Assembly: GCA_038233215.1 (NCBI GenBank)
Contig: JBBSML010000006.1
Location: 1-64,000 of the forward strand
Direction: 5' to 3'
DNA: 64,000 nt
DNA from: JACDBZ01 sp038233215
GTDB lineage: Bacteria > Chloroflexota > Limnocylindria > QHBO01
A program made the translations under genes and the position numbers. This document shows positions 27,889 to 36,562 of the stretch, piece by piece (position 1 is the stretch's first letter; each line of letters opens with the position of its first letter). The notes under the pieces are model-generated. The model worked only from the letters and a program-made list of their open reading frames with translations. It had not been told where the DNA came from and searched no databases.

Positions 27889-29802
27889 TTGTCTCGCCTG
27901 TTTCTCGCTGCCCTGGCCACGCTGAGCCTGGTAGCGGTACTCGGTCTGCCCACCACCGTCCACGCCGCATCGCCCACCAAGGTCGCCATCATCGTCGGTC
28001 CGGTCGGTGCCCTCACGCCAACCTACCTTGCACTGGCCGATGCCGCCGCCGCCGCGGCGGAGCTGCAGGGTGCCGTCGTCGCCAGGGCCTACTCTCCGAA
28101 TGCATCGCCCGCCAACGTGCTGGCGGCGGTCGCCGATGCCCACGTCGTCATCTATTTCGGCCACGGCTACGGACATCCGAGCCCGTACGGCGGCCTGGAC
28201 ACGGCACGTCAGAATGGCTGGGCGCTCCAGGGTCCGGGGGCGCACGGGACCCACGGTGACGTCGGTGCGGAGCTCCAGTACCTCGGCGAGGACTGGATCG
28301 TCGCCAACGCGCGCCCGGCGCCGGGCTTCGTCATGATCTATTCGAACACCTGTTATGCGCCTGGCGCTTCGGAGGGCGGCCACGAGCCAGCCTCCGCGTC
28401 GGTGGCCGCGCAACGCGTGGCCTATTACTCGCGCAAGGTATTCGCGATGGGCGGGTCTGCCTACTTCGCCACCGACTTCGATCGCGGTGCCGCGGACCTC
28501 GTGGGGCGCCTCCTGGCCAACCGTGGCGCAACCTTCGGGACCGCCTTCGCTTCTGACCATCGCTTTGTTTCATCGGCGCTGACGTGGCAGGCTCATCCGT
28601 TTTCCGCCGGCCAGTCGATCTGGCTGCACCGCACGAAGTACACCGACGGACCGCCGAACTACTGGTACGCCTTCGCCGGGAATCCGGACCTCACGCCCCT
28701 CCTCGGTTGGGATCGCACGGCACCGACCGCGACGCTCGTGTCACCCGCGGCGGAAGCCATTGACGTGGGTCCCGGTGCGACCTTCTCGATCCGACTGAGC
28801 GAGCTCGTGACCGGCATCGGCGCCGCCACGGTGTCACTCCAGGGCGGCACCGGCGAGCCCGTGGCCGCTTCCGTCGCCTACGACGCGCCCTCGGGGCTGG
28901 TCTCCGTCGACCCCGACGCGCCGCTGGCGCTGAGCAGCCGCTATTCAGTGGTGGTCGGGGATGGAATTCACGACGCGGCCGGCCGACCCCTGGCCGCTGG
29001 AACGTGGAGCTTCTTGACCCGCCTCGATGCGGACCCACTCTCGAGCGATCTTCGCGTGGCCCTCGAGCCCGGCAGCCATCAGCTGCTGCGCTTCGCGCGG
29101 GATGGGTCCGTGTCCGAAGAGCGAACGCTCGACGAGGTCGAACGACGCTATCTCAGCGCGGAACTCCGGGCGCGCCTCCCGGGCCGCGACGGCTCGTGGC
29201 TGCGCCTCGATGTTCCCGCGCTCGGAGCCTGGTGGGTAGCCGAATCCGGCGCCGCCCATGGGATCGGCCAGGTCGAGGAAGCCCTGCTCGTGGCTGGCAC
29301 GCAGGTCACGATCCCGCCGGTGGAGCACGCTCTCCATGAATTCGATGCGCGCGGCCTGTCGACTGACAACGAAGGAGACCTTGCCGGCGGGCGCAGCGTG
29401 ACCGTCGACCGGCGCCGCATCCACGACGGACGCACCTTCCTGCGGCTTGCCGATACCGAGGCGGCGGGTTCCTGGATCGAGACCAATCCCAGTCTCGCGC
29501 CGACCGAATCCGCCGCACGCCGTGTCCTGTCGATCAGGCCACGCGCAGCGGAGGCGCGGCTGGTGCCGGCAGCGGGCGAGCACGTCATCTTTCGCTTCGA
29601 CGCGGCCGGACGCGTCATCGACCGGCGCTCACTGTCGGATACCGATCTCCCCGGAAACATCCTCACCACCACCGAGAGCCGGGTTATCGGCGGCGCCCCG
29701 TTCGCGATCATCGCCTCAGGAGAGCTGGCCGGATGGGCCCTGCGGGAGGGACCCGACCTCAAGATCCTCCCGATCACCCGGGTGAGGGACGCCGCCGACT
29801 GA
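27889..29802 (+). CDS. Secreted protein with a His/Cys-dyad domain and SbsA-like Ig domain
   Basis: A TTG at 27889, with GGAG 9 bases upstream, starts a clear signal peptide cleaved after VHAA. Residues about 30-250 form an alpha/beta domain with strand-turn motifs VVIYFGHGYGHPSP (about 86-99) and FVMIYSNTCYAPGASEGG (about 147-164), a His and Cys spaced like the catalytic dyad of caspase/CHAT/gingipain-fold peptidases. Next is an Ig-like SbsA (Big_5) domain beginning DRTAPTATLVSPA and ending GTWSFLT. About 250 residues of repeated strand-rich sequence close the protein. A peptidase role is inference from motif geometry. Confidence 0.7.
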   Translation: MSRLFLAALATLSLVAVLGLPTTVHAASPTKVAIIVGPVGALTPTYLALADAAAAAAELQGAVVARAYSPNASPANVLAAVADAHVVIYFGHGYGHPSPYGGLDTARQNGWALQGPGAHGTHGDVGAELQYLGEDWIVANARPAPGFVMIYSNTCYAPGASEGGHEPASASVAAQRVAYYSRKVFAMGGSAYFATDFDRGAADLVGRLLANRGATFGTAFASDHRFVSSALTWQAHPFSAGQSIWLHRTKYTDGPPNYWYAFAGNPDLTPLLGWDRTAPTATLVSPAAEAIDVGPGATFSIRLSELVTGIGAATVSLQGGTGEPVAASVAYDAPSGLVSVDPDAPLALSSRYSVVVGDGIHDAAGRPLAAGTWSFLTRLDADPLSSDLRVALEPGSHQLLRFARDGSVSEERTLDEVERRYLSAELRARLPGRDGSWLRLDVPALGAWWVAESGAAHGIGQVEEALLVAGTQVTIPPVEHALHEFDARGLSTDNEGDLAGGRSVTVDRRRIHDGRTFLRLADTEAAGSWIETNPSLAPTESAARRVLSIRPRAAEARLVPAAGEHVIFRFDAAGRVIDRRSLSDTDLPGNILTTTESRVIGGAPFAIIASGELAGWALREGPDLKILPITRVRDAAD

Positions 29803-29873
29803 CACGTCGCCGCGCGGGCACGGGATCTGCCCTAGGATCGCTCCAGGAACCCGATACCAACTGGAGTCTTCGC

Positions 29874-30284
29874 ATGACAGCCCCCCTCAGCGCCAACGCG
29901 CTCGCCTTTTTGGACGAGGTGATGCCCGTCTTCATCGGAACAACACGCAGCGACGGCACCGTCCAGATGAACCCGATCTGGTACGAGCTTCGAGACGACG
30001 AGGTCTGGCTCAACGCCGCGACGAGCCGCGCGTGGGGCAAGCGCCTCGAGGCAGGAGCGCCGCTCACCCTGCTCTTTGTGGATCCAGCCGATCAGTGGCG
30101 CTGGGCGCAGGTGCAGGGCGAGGTGATTGCCAAGTCAGCGGAAGAGGGCGAGGAGCACATCGACCGCCTTTCACGTCGATATCTGGGCCGTGACTATGCG
30201 TTTCACGACGCGAACGATCCCCGTCTTGTGATTCGCGTTCGTCCCACCCGGGTCACCGGCAGCATCGATCAGCGAGCCGCCTGA
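29874..30284 (+). CDS. PPOX-class split-barrel flavin/F420-binding protein
   Basis: This 136-residue protein has the pyridoxamine-phosphate-oxidase-like split barrel: an N-terminal helix, FIGTTRSDGTVQMNPIWYEL (about 20-39), VWLNAATSRAWGKRLEAG (about 47-64) and LLFVDPADQWRWAQVQGEV. This pattern is typical of F420-dependent PPOX enzymes that reduce small aromatic or quinone-like compounds. It stands alone upstream of the GTPase pair. Confidence 0.82.
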   Translation: MTAPLSANALAFLDEVMPVFIGTTRSDGTVQMNPIWYELRDDEVWLNAATSRAWGKRLEAGAPLTLLFVDPADQWRWAQVQGEVIAKSAEEGEEHIDRLSRRYLGRDYAFHDANDPRLVIRVRPTRVTGSIDQRAA

Positions 30285-30290
30285 GGCGGC
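30276..30290 (+). terminator. Short GC hairpin at the end of the PPOX gene
   Basis: GCCGCC and GGCGGC flank a TGA stop, giving a 6-bp stem with a 3-base loop. There is no T-run and the next gene begins 23 bases on, so it may act only as an attenuating hairpin. Confidence 0.3.
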
Positions 30291-30312
30291 CTGTCCCCTG
30301 TCAGTCTCTCCG

Positions 30313-31989
30313 GTGCCACCCAGCCTGACCGACGCGTTGCGTGAGCTCAGTGATGCGCTCGCTCGGCGATTGGCGAGCGCCCCGGGTCCCAATCGCGCCG
30401 CCCGTGCCGAGCGCCTGCGGCGACATATCGACGACTACCTGCGCCCGCGGGCACAGGACGCGGATGCCCCACTCGTGGTCGTGCTGCTTGGTTCGACGGG
30501 CAGCGGCAAGTCGAGCCTGTTCAATGCGCTCGCCGGGCGCGACATCAGCCCATCCGGGGTCCTTCGTCCGACCACCCGACGCCCAGTGGCACTCGCACAT
30601 CCAGATGACGCTGGCCCGCAGCTTTTGCCCGGCCTCTCGGCTCGCGGCGCGCTCGAGCTCGTTGCCGACCCCGTCGTCGGTCGCGGCCTGGTACTCGTCG
30701 ACGCACCGGACTTCGACAGCGTGGAGCTGGCCAACCGCGCGTTTGCGGTCGAGCTCCTCGAGGCAGCCGACCTGGTCGTATTCGTCACGACCGCGACTCG
30801 TTACGCCGATCAGATGCCATGGACCATGCTCGAGCGGGCACGGCAGCGCGGGGTCCCGCTGCTTGCCATCCTCAACCGGCTGCCACCAGAGGCCGATGAC
30901 GCCGATGCCGTCGTCGCCGATTACGCCGCGATGCTTCAGCACGGCCGCCTCGGGGAGTCCGGAGCCTTCGGCGCGCTCGAGGTCGTTCCGGTCGCCGAGG
31001 GCGCCCTGGAGCCGGGGCGGGATGCGCTGTCCGTTGATGCCGTGGCGCCGATTCGCGATGCCCTGGCGCGGCTCACCGCAGACGAGTCCGCTCGTCGTGA
31101 GCTGACGCGCCGCAGCCTGGGTGCCGCGCTCGAAGGACTTCCTCCGGCAGTGGAGGAGGTCGCACGCGAGGTCGACGAGGAGCGTGCCGCCACGGCGATG
31201 CTGCTCGATGTCGCCGAGCGAGCGTATCGGGATCGGCGTCAATCGTTGGGTGCCGAGCTGGGACGTGGCACATTCATGCGGGTCGAAGTCCTCCGCCAGT
31301 GGCAGGAGTTCGTCGGCGCCGGCCAGGTGGCTCGCATCCTTGCGCAGGGCATCGGTCGGGTGGCGGCGGGCATTCGCTCGCTCATCCGTCCCGGGCCGCC
31401 GGCACCGGCGATCGAGGTTCGGGAGGCGGCGTTCGCCGATCTGGTCGCCCTCGCTGTTCAACACGCCGATGCGGCCGCGCGGCGCACGGCCACCACCTGG
31501 ATCGACGATCCATATGGCGCGGTTGCCCTGGCTGAACGGGCGGCGCTGTGGGGCGCCTCGCCGAAGCTCGGCGATCGCCTTGGCTCGGACCTGGATGCCT
31601 GGGCCGCCAGCATCGGAGACCGGATCCGTGCCATGGGGGAGCAGCGAAAGGGCTGGGCTCGGGTGGCGAGCATCGGCGTCAACGCGGTCGGCACGAGCGC
31701 CATCCTCGCCGTGTTCGTGCATACCGGTGGCCTGACCGGCGCCGAAGTCGGCATCACCGCGGCCACCGCCATGATCAATCAGAAGCTCCTCGAGGCCGTC
31801 TTCGGCGAGGCAAACGTTGCCGCCTTCGTCTCCCGCGCCCGCGAGGACCTCGGCGCAATCCTCGACGCAGCGTTCACCGATGAGCGAGATCGGTACGGCA
31901 GCGCGCTCGGAGGGTTGCCCCCGGCCGATGACCTCGGCACGGTACTGCGCGATGCCGCTCGCCGCGCATCCCGTGTCGATGTGTCATGA
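30313..31989 (+). CDS. Dynamin-like large GTPase, first of a pair
   Basis: This 558-residue protein starts at GTG 30313. It has a long N-terminal helix, P-loop GSTGSGKSS (about 60-68), RPTTRRPVALAH (G2 Thr), VDAPDFDSVE (G3) and LNRLPPE as a G4-like motif. Downstream comes a helical stalk with a hydrophobic segment near the C-terminus (AVGTSAILAVFVHTGGLTG). Such two-gene GTPase sets occur in high-GC bacteria and resemble membrane-remodelling dynamins. The ATGA overlap with the next gene implies a heteromeric complex at the membrane. Confidence 0.78.
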   Translation: MPPSLTDALRELSDALARRLASAPGPNRAARAERLRRHIDDYLRPRAQDADAPLVVVLLGSTGSGKSSLFNALAGRDISPSGVLRPTTRRPVALAHPDDAGPQLLPGLSARGALELVADPVVGRGLVLVDAPDFDSVELANRAFAVELLEAADLVVFVTTATRYADQMPWTMLERARQRGVPLLAILNRLPPEADDADAVVADYAAMLQHGRLGESGAFGALEVVPVAEGALEPGRDALSVDAVAPIRDALARLTADESARRELTRRSLGAALEGLPPAVEEVAREVDEERAATAMLLDVAERAYRDRRQSLGAELGRGTFMRVEVLRQWQEFVGAGQVARILAQGIGRVAAGIRSLIRPGPPAPAIEVREAAFADLVALAVQHADAAARRTATTWIDDPYGAVALAERAALWGASPKLGDRLGSDLDAWAASIGDRIRAMGEQRKGWARVASIGVNAVGTSAILAVFVHTGGLTGAEVGITAATAMINQKLLEAVFGEANVAAFVSRAREDLGAILDAAFTDERDRYGSALGGLPPADDLGTVLRDAARRASRVDVS

Positions 31990-33563
31990 CCCTCGATGAG
32001 GCGATCGACCGGCTGCACGACGCAGCTGCCGCTGCTCGAGAGATCGGGCTCGACGATGAAGCAGCTCGCGCCGATGCCGTGCTTGCGCGGGCACGCGAGC
32101 GCTCCGGGTTCAGTGGCGCCGCATATGTGCTGGCCCTCGCCGGTGGGACGGGCGTCGGAAAGTCGTCATTGCTCAACGCCCTCGCGCATCGCACGGTCAG
32201 CGCCGTGCGGGCGGTTCGACCGACCACCGACCAGCCGCTCGCATGGGTCTCCGACGCTCGCCGCGCCGAGCTGGAGCCACTCCTTGCCTGGCTCGGCGTC
32301 GGGCATGTCGCAACCCATGCCGACGAGGATCTTGTGGGGGTGGCGATCCTGGACCTGCCGGACGTGGACAGCGTGCGCACCGAGCACCGCGCCACGGTCG
32401 ACGCGCTCCTGCCGCGCATCGATGCCGTGGCCTGGGTGCTGGACCCTGAGAAATACGACGATTCGCGCCTGCACGCCTACCTTCGTGACATGGCGCCGCA
32501 CGCCGCGCGACTGCGATTCATCCTCAACAAGGCCGATCGGCTGACCCAGGAGCAGGGCGCGCAGCTGGCCGAGGATCTCCGCCGCCGACTCTCCGAATCA
32601 GGGATCAGCGACGCGCGCATCGACGTGGTATCGGCGGCGACCGGAGACGGTATCGGGGCGCTGCGTGCCGGCCTCGCGCGCGAGGCGGACGCCAAGGCAC
32701 TGGTGGCGGCAAAGCTGACGACCGACGCGATGGAGGCGAGGGATCGCCTGGCGCGGGCAGTCGGCCTCGCGCCGGACGCTGCGTACCGGCCGTTGATTGA
32801 CGAGGCTCGGCGCGCCGATGCCGCGCGATCGTCCGTGGACGGGGCGCTCGCCCTGATCGATCCACCCGGCGTGGCGCGGCAGGTCCGGCTGGCGGTCCTC
32901 GGCCGGGCGCGTCGGTCCGGTGGCTCGATGCTGGGGCGGATCGTCGTCCTCCTCGGATGGTTGACGGGGCAGAGCCGGCGCAGCGCCGATCCAGCCGCCT
33001 ACCTGCGCGACTGGCGGGGTCGCGGCTCGCTCGGTCGCGCGCTGAATCCGGTGCACGCTGCGCTCGTCGAAGCAGCGGCGGGCGTGCCCCCCGGCTCGCG
33101 TCCGGCACTCGCCGCGGCGCTCCGCTTCGACGAGCTGGAAGCCGATCTGACGCGGGCCATCGATGTCGCTGCCCGTGATGCGGTTGCCGATCTGCGCATC
33201 CGGGGCTCGCTTCTGTGGCCGATCGTGGGGGCGGTGCAGCTCATCATCGGCGCAGTCTTCGCCTTTGCCATCGCCTGGTACGTCACCCTGTTCGTCTCGC
33301 AGGGCCAGGTGCCGGTGGCGACGACCGATGCCCCCCTTCTGGGCCCGGTCCCCCTGCCGCTTGTGCTGCTTGCCGGGTCGATCGTCGCCAGCGCCGTGCT
33401 CGGGCTGCTTCTCTCGTTGCATGCCGGTTGGATCGGCCGACGAGTCGCCGGCCGGGTCACACAGCGCGTTCGGACCGAGGTCGGCTCATCCGTGGCCCAG
33501 GCCGGATTTGGCCGGCTCGATCGGGTGGAGCAGGTTCGTCGACGAATCGGCGGAATAACGTAG
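31986..33563 (+). CDS. Dynamin-like/YfjP-type GTPase, second of a pair, membrane anchored
   Basis: This 525-residue protein has P-loop GGTGVGKSS (about 53-61), VRPTTDQPLAW (G2), LDLPDVDSV (G3) and LNKADRL (G4). Near the C-terminus two hydrophobic helices (about 410-440 and 455-480) bracket a short loop, predicting a hairpin in the membrane. An amphipathic helical stalk lies between. It shares an operon and overlaps by 4 bases with the first GTPase. A joint role in membrane fission, cell division or envelope stress is likely but unproven. Confidence 0.78.
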   Translation: MTLDEAIDRLHDAAAAAREIGLDDEAARADAVLARARERSGFSGAAYVLALAGGTGVGKSSLLNALAHRTVSAVRAVRPTTDQPLAWVSDARRAELEPLLAWLGVGHVATHADEDLVGVAILDLPDVDSVRTEHRATVDALLPRIDAVAWVLDPEKYDDSRLHAYLRDMAPHAARLRFILNKADRLTQEQGAQLAEDLRRRLSESGISDARIDVVSAATGDGIGALRAGLAREADAKALVAAKLTTDAMEARDRLARAVGLAPDAAYRPLIDEARRADAARSSVDGALALIDPPGVARQVRLAVLGRARRSGGSMLGRIVVLLGWLTGQSRRSADPAAYLRDWRGRGSLGRALNPVHAALVEAAAGVPPGSRPALAAALRFDELEADLTRAIDVAARDAVADLRIRGSLLWPIVGAVQLIIGAVFAFAIAWYVTLFVSQGQVPVATTDAPLLGPVPLPLVLLAGSIVASAVLGLLLSLHAGWIGRRVAGRVTQRVRTEVGSSVAQAGFGRLDRVEQVRRRIGGIT

Positions 33564-33644
33564 GTGAGACTGCGACGGTTGCTGCATTTCTTGGTTCTGT
33601 GTCCGGAGTAGCGTCAGGGCACAGAACCGCCCGAGGCCATCACC

Positions 33645-33764
33645 ATGCTCCATTCCGAACCGCCGCACGTCACCCACGTCTCAGACTGGGAACTCGGCCT
33701 TGCCGCCGTGCTGATTCTCGTCGGCGTCGTGCTGACGGCGCTGATTCTCCCAGCTTTCGTCTGA
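33645..33764 (+). CDS. 39-residue single-span membrane peptide
   Basis: The ATG at 33645 follows a CGAGG-like site. The first 16 residues are polar with several His, and the rest form one hydrophobic helix (LAAVLILVGVVLTALILPAFV). It lies 81 bases after the GTPase pair on the same strand. No family is recognised. Coding is judged from composition and the start context only. Confidence 0.45.
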   Translation: MLHSEPPHVTHVSDWELGLAAVLILVGVVLTALILPAFV

Positions 33765-33971
33765 GATCAGGTCACGGCTTGCCACGCCATCTTGTCGCCA
33801 GCATGGTCGGTGTGGATACCTTCGTGGACGGCATGTGGACAGTTCGTCGGCCGCGTCCTGGATTCGGGGATAAGTGGCCTTGCGCCCTCCTCGGTGGCCG
33901 TCGATACTGAGGTCGTCCCGGAGGGGCAAGCGACACTGGATCACACGACTTCGGTTATGAGTTCCGGTACC

Positions 33972-34035
33972 GGCAACGGTGGCTTCGGTCATCGCGGTCG
34001 GACGGCAACGGTGGCTTCGGTCATCGCGGTCGGAC
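33972..34035 (+). repeat. 32-bp tandem duplication inside repeat copy A
   Basis: The unit starting GGCAACGGTGGCTTCGGTCA at 33972 is repeated exactly at 34004. It contains one complete tetraloop hairpin. Copy B at 38016 has a single unit, so this is a copy-number change of one hairpin. Confidence 0.85.
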
Positions 34036-34136
34036 GTCTTGTTCCTTCGGGACATTTCGCTGTGTCCAACCGAACCGCCGTGTGCATGGGGTGCACGTAC
34101 CAACCAGGTTCGGGCCTCCTGCCGGGAATTTCGAGC

Positions 34137-34163
34137 CAGATCCCGCCAGATCCCGCCAGATCT
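34137..34163 (+). repeat. 10-bp tandem repeat (CCAGATCCCG), 2.7 units
   Basis: CCAGATCCCG occurs twice in a row and is followed by a partial third unit (CCAGATC) in the variable part of copy A. It is absent from copy B, where only a single CCAGATCCGA is seen. Confidence 0.7.
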
Positions 34164-34365
34164 TGCGCCCAGCGCACAATCCGGGGACGAACTGCGCGCA
34201 ACGTCGTCGTTACGTGCGTCCGGTGCAAAGCGGGCAGCCCGTGCCCGCGACCCGCGCAGTGTGCCGCTTGGGTGAATGAGCGCTTCGGCTATCGCACTCC
34301 TACGACGTTCACGCCTATACGATCATCGCCAAAGGACGAGTTGATGCGTCCGATCAGGGGGCGGC

Positions 34366-34401
34366 GACGGCCCGCATCAGACGCTCAGACCTGCTCCATG
34401 G
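34366..34401. repeat. 36-bp direct repeat, left copy, at the 3' end of the epimerase gene
   Basis: This sequence matches 35231-35266 at 33 of 36 positions. On the minus strand it encodes the last residues MEQV, the stop, a 7-base spacer and ATG-CGG of a would-be next gene. The would-be gene stops after a few codons (MRAVAAP). The two copies flank the epimerase gene. Confidence 0.8.
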
Positions 34402-35242
34402 AGCGCCAGCCGTGCGTCGGCTCATATCTGAGGACGCGCCGTGCCTTGTCGATCGACAGTAGCGTGTCATGCTCGCCGAGCGGACGCCGGATCGGAACAT
34501 CCGGGAAGACGGCGCGCGTAAGCTCGTCGTTCGGGCGTGACATGACGGTGTCCGCGTTGGCGATGATGAAGGCGTCCATGCCTCGAGCCTCATGGTCGAG
34601 CGCCCGGCGCACGGCCTGGGCCCCGTCCCGGGCGTCGATGTAGCTCCATAGGTTCCATTTCCGGATCGAAGGGTCATCGTTCCAAGACGGGAACAGGCTG
34701 TAGTCGGCTGGCTCCATCACGTTCGAGAAGCGAAGTCCGATGATCTTCAGGGCAGGGTCCCAGCGGCTAAATTGGCGAGCCATCTCCTCATCGAGCACTT
34801 TACCGAGGGAGTACGTCGTATCGGGCCGCAGGGGCACATCCTCGTCGACGGGCAGGTACGGTGGCGGGTCGTCGAACGGCAGACCCAGCACCGTCTCGCT
34901 TGAGGCCCAGACGATCTTCGTGATCCCCGCGATTCGTGCTGCGGCGAAGACGTTGTAGGTCCCGACCACGTTGTTGGCGAATGTCGCGGCGTCCGACGCG
35001 TTGCCCGGTCCGGGGATGGCGGCAAGGTGAACGACGGCGTCGACTCGCTCGTAGCGGCTGTCGATCCGGGTGAAGGCCTCGACCACCTGGCCGAAATCGG
35101 TCAGGTCGATGCGAGTGAACGGAGCCACGTTCGCGCGGGGCGGCGCCAGATCGACATTCGCGACCTCGTGGTCGTGCGCGACCAGGTCTTCAACGACGGC
35201 GCGGCCCAGCTTGCCGCTGCCGCCGGTGACGACGATCCGCAT
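34385..35242 (-). CDS. NAD-dependent epimerase/dehydratase family protein
   Basis: This 285-residue extended SDR has RIVVTGGSGKLGRAVV (Rossmann motif, residues 2-17), VVHLAAIPGPG, ASSETVLGLPF (catalytic Ser region) and YSLGKVLDEEMARQFS (Tyr and Lys). It resembles uronate dehydrogenase/UDP-glucose-4-epimerase relatives. Homologues usually end soon after the motif H-G-W-R; here five extra residues, SMEQV, are shared with the end of the neighbouring MsrA. The gene is flanked by a 36-bp direct repeat, which suggests insertion by recombination at short homology. Confidence 0.88.
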   Translation of the reverse strand: MRIVVTGGSGKLGRAVVEDLVAHDHEVANVDLAPPRANVAPFTRIDLTDFGQVVEAFTRIDSRYERVDAVVHLAAIPGPGNASDAATFANNVVGTYNVFAAARIAGITKIVWASSETVLGLPFDDPPPYLPVDEDVPLRPDTTYSLGKVLDEEMARQFSRWDPALKIIGLRFSNVMEPADYSLFPSWNDDPSIRKWNLWSYIDARDGAQAVRRALDHEARGMDAFIIANADTVMSRPNDELTRAVFPDVPIRRPLGEHDTLLSIDKARRVLRYEPTHGWRSMEQV

Positions 35243-35266
35243 CAGACGGTCAGACCTGCTCCATGG
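35231..35266. repeat. 36-bp direct repeat, right copy, at the msrA-epimerase junction
   Basis: It spans the start codon of the epimerase gene and the last residues (MEQV) and stop of msrA on the minus strand. Three mismatches separate it from the copy at 34366-34401. Confidence 0.8.
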
Positions 35267-35936
35267 CCGTCGCCGGCTCGCCTGCGCTCACGCCGAGCCC
35301 GAGCGGGCAGGCGACGCCCGTCGAATGGTCCGGACAATAACCCGCCGGGTTCTTGGCAAGGTACTGCTGGTGGTAGTCCTCGGCGAAGTAGTAGATCGGC
35401 GCATCGGCGATTTGCGTCGTGATCTCCGCGAAGCCGGACTTCGTGAGCTCAACCTGGTACCTGTCGCGAGATGCCTCGGCGGCGGCGAGCTGGGCGTCGG
35501 AATGGGTGAAGATCGCGGATCGGTACTGCGTGCCGCGGTCGTTGCCCTGGCGCATGCCCTGGGTCGGATCGTGGTTCTCCCAGAAGAGCTTCAGCAACTC
35601 CTGGTAGGAGATGCTCTCGGGGTCGAAGACGACCTGCACGACTTCGGCATGACCTGTTTTGGCTGAGCAGACCTCGCCGTAGGTCGGGTTCGGCGTTGGT
35701 CCACCGGCGTAGCCGACAGAGGTGCTGAGCACGCCGGGTGTCTGCCAGAACAGCTTCTCGGCGCCCCAGAAGCAGCCCATCCCGAACGTCGCCAGCTGGC
35801 TGCCCGTCGGGTACGGGCCCTTGATGGCGGAGTCATTGATGAAGTGGCGCTCAGCGGTGGGGAGCGCCTGGTCTCGCCCAGGAAGGGCGTCGCCCGGTTC
35901 AGGCATCCGGGTCTTGTCTTTACCGAAGAGGAACAT
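35250..35936 (-). CDS. msrA: Peptide-methionine (S)-S-oxide reductase MsrA
   Basis: This 228-residue enzyme repairs oxidised methionine. FGMGCFWGAEKLFW holds the catalytic Cys (about residue 55), VGYAGGPTPNPTYGEVCSAKTGHAEVVQV, quoted in part, the substrate pocket, and NDRGTQYRS and AEDYHQQYL the remaining conserved blocks. A second Cys lies in GYCPDHSTG, a usual place for the resolving Cys. An N-terminal extension of about 45 residues precedes the domain. No signal peptide; probably cytosolic. The epimerase gene starts 7 bases after its stop. Confidence 0.95.
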   Translation of the reverse strand: MFLFGKDKTRMPEPGDALPGRDQALPTAERHFINDSAIKGPYPTGSQLATFGMGCFWGAEKLFWQTPGVLSTSVGYAGGPTPNPTYGEVCSAKTGHAEVVQVVFDPESISYQELLKLFWENHDPTQGMRQGNDRGTQYRSAIFTHSDAQLAAAEASRDRYQVELTKSGFAEITTQIADAPIYYFAEDYHQQYLAKNPAGYCPDHSTGVACPLGLGVSAGEPATAMEQV

Positions 35937-36020
35937 GAGCTCAGTCTACGTCGGAACTGTGAAGATCTCGTGTCGCGCCTCCACCGTATCGGCGCATCCA
36001 AAGCCGATACCATCCACGAC

Positions 36021-36413
36021 ATGGCCGATGACGGAGTCCTGGACTATCCGGAAGTGCGGCTCGCCGAGCTGGTGATGCCGAATCACACCAACCATCACGG
36101 CACCCTCTTCGGTGGTCACGCCCTCGGTCTCATGGACCATGCGGGTTGGGTGGCCGCGACCCGATGTGCGCGGCGCACCATGGTCACGGTCGCCTCAGAC
36201 CGCGTCGAGTTCAAGGTCCCGGTCCGCGCCGGCCAGCTTGTTGAGCTCGTGGCGCGCGTGACGCGCGTCGGTCGCACCTCGGTCACGGTCGGTGTCGACA
36301 TGTATGCCGAGGTCGTCGCGACCGGGGAGCGCCTCCTTGCCACATCCGGCAGCTTTGTCTTCGTGGCCATCGACGACGAGGACAGGCCGACGCCGATCGC
36401 ACAGCCGTCGTAG
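36021..36413 (+). CDS. Acyl-CoA thioesterase (hotdog fold)
   Basis: This 130-residue protein is of the YciA/BFIT-type hotdog family. VMPNHTNHHGTLFGGHALGLMD is the conserved segment containing the catalytic Asp-region and CoA-binding loop, followed by VASDRVEFKVPVRAGQLVELVARV. The ATG at 36021 fits the family length; an open frame extends upstream but lacks homology. It likely hydrolyses medium- or short-chain acyl-CoA. Convergent with the P1 peptidase. Confidence 0.88.
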   Translation: MADDGVLDYPEVRLAELVMPNHTNHHGTLFGGHALGLMDHAGWVAATRCARRTMVTVASDRVEFKVPVRAGQLVELVARVTRVGRTSVTVGVDMYAEVVATGERLLATSGSFVFVAIDDEDRPTPIAQPS

Positions 36414-36562
36414 GCAAACGCCGAGCATTGGGTCGCAGTAGGCAGCGGATGCCCGCGTCCTCACTTTCACACGGGCAACGCGCGACGCGGAGGTCGGGTC
36501 GGTGTCCGGCGTGGGATTGTTGTGAATCTGGCGATGCCGCGGCGCAGCCTGGAGGCACAACA

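Larger units (their letters stand above)
33821..34236 (+). ncRNA. Candidate structured RNA/dispersed repeat, copy A
   Basis: This copy aligns over most of its length with 37864-38174. Shared blocks include TTCGTGGACGGC, GGGGATAAGTGGCCTTGCGCC, TACTGAGGTCGTCCC and CTTGTTCCTTCGGGA, some quoted only in part. On the plus strand it has C(UUCG)G tetraloops: CACGAC/GTTATG at about 33949-33960 and CGGTGGC/GTCATCG at 33977-33994. The second hairpin is duplicated at 34009-34026 by a 32-bp tandem repeat. No reading frame is preserved between copies. It fills the gap between converging genes. It could be an RNA, or a mobile palindromic element. Confidence 0.45.

Noticed and set aside
33690..34103. Minus-strand peptide-like similarity between the two repeat copies (the frame containing MTEATVAGTG)
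   Set aside because: Frames diverge by insertions and by first-position changes that alter residues; the similarity is explained by the DNA repeat itself.
35844..36020. Upstream in-frame extension of the thioesterase gene
   Set aside because: It is antisense to the start of msrA and lacks homology; the ATG at 36021 fits the family length.
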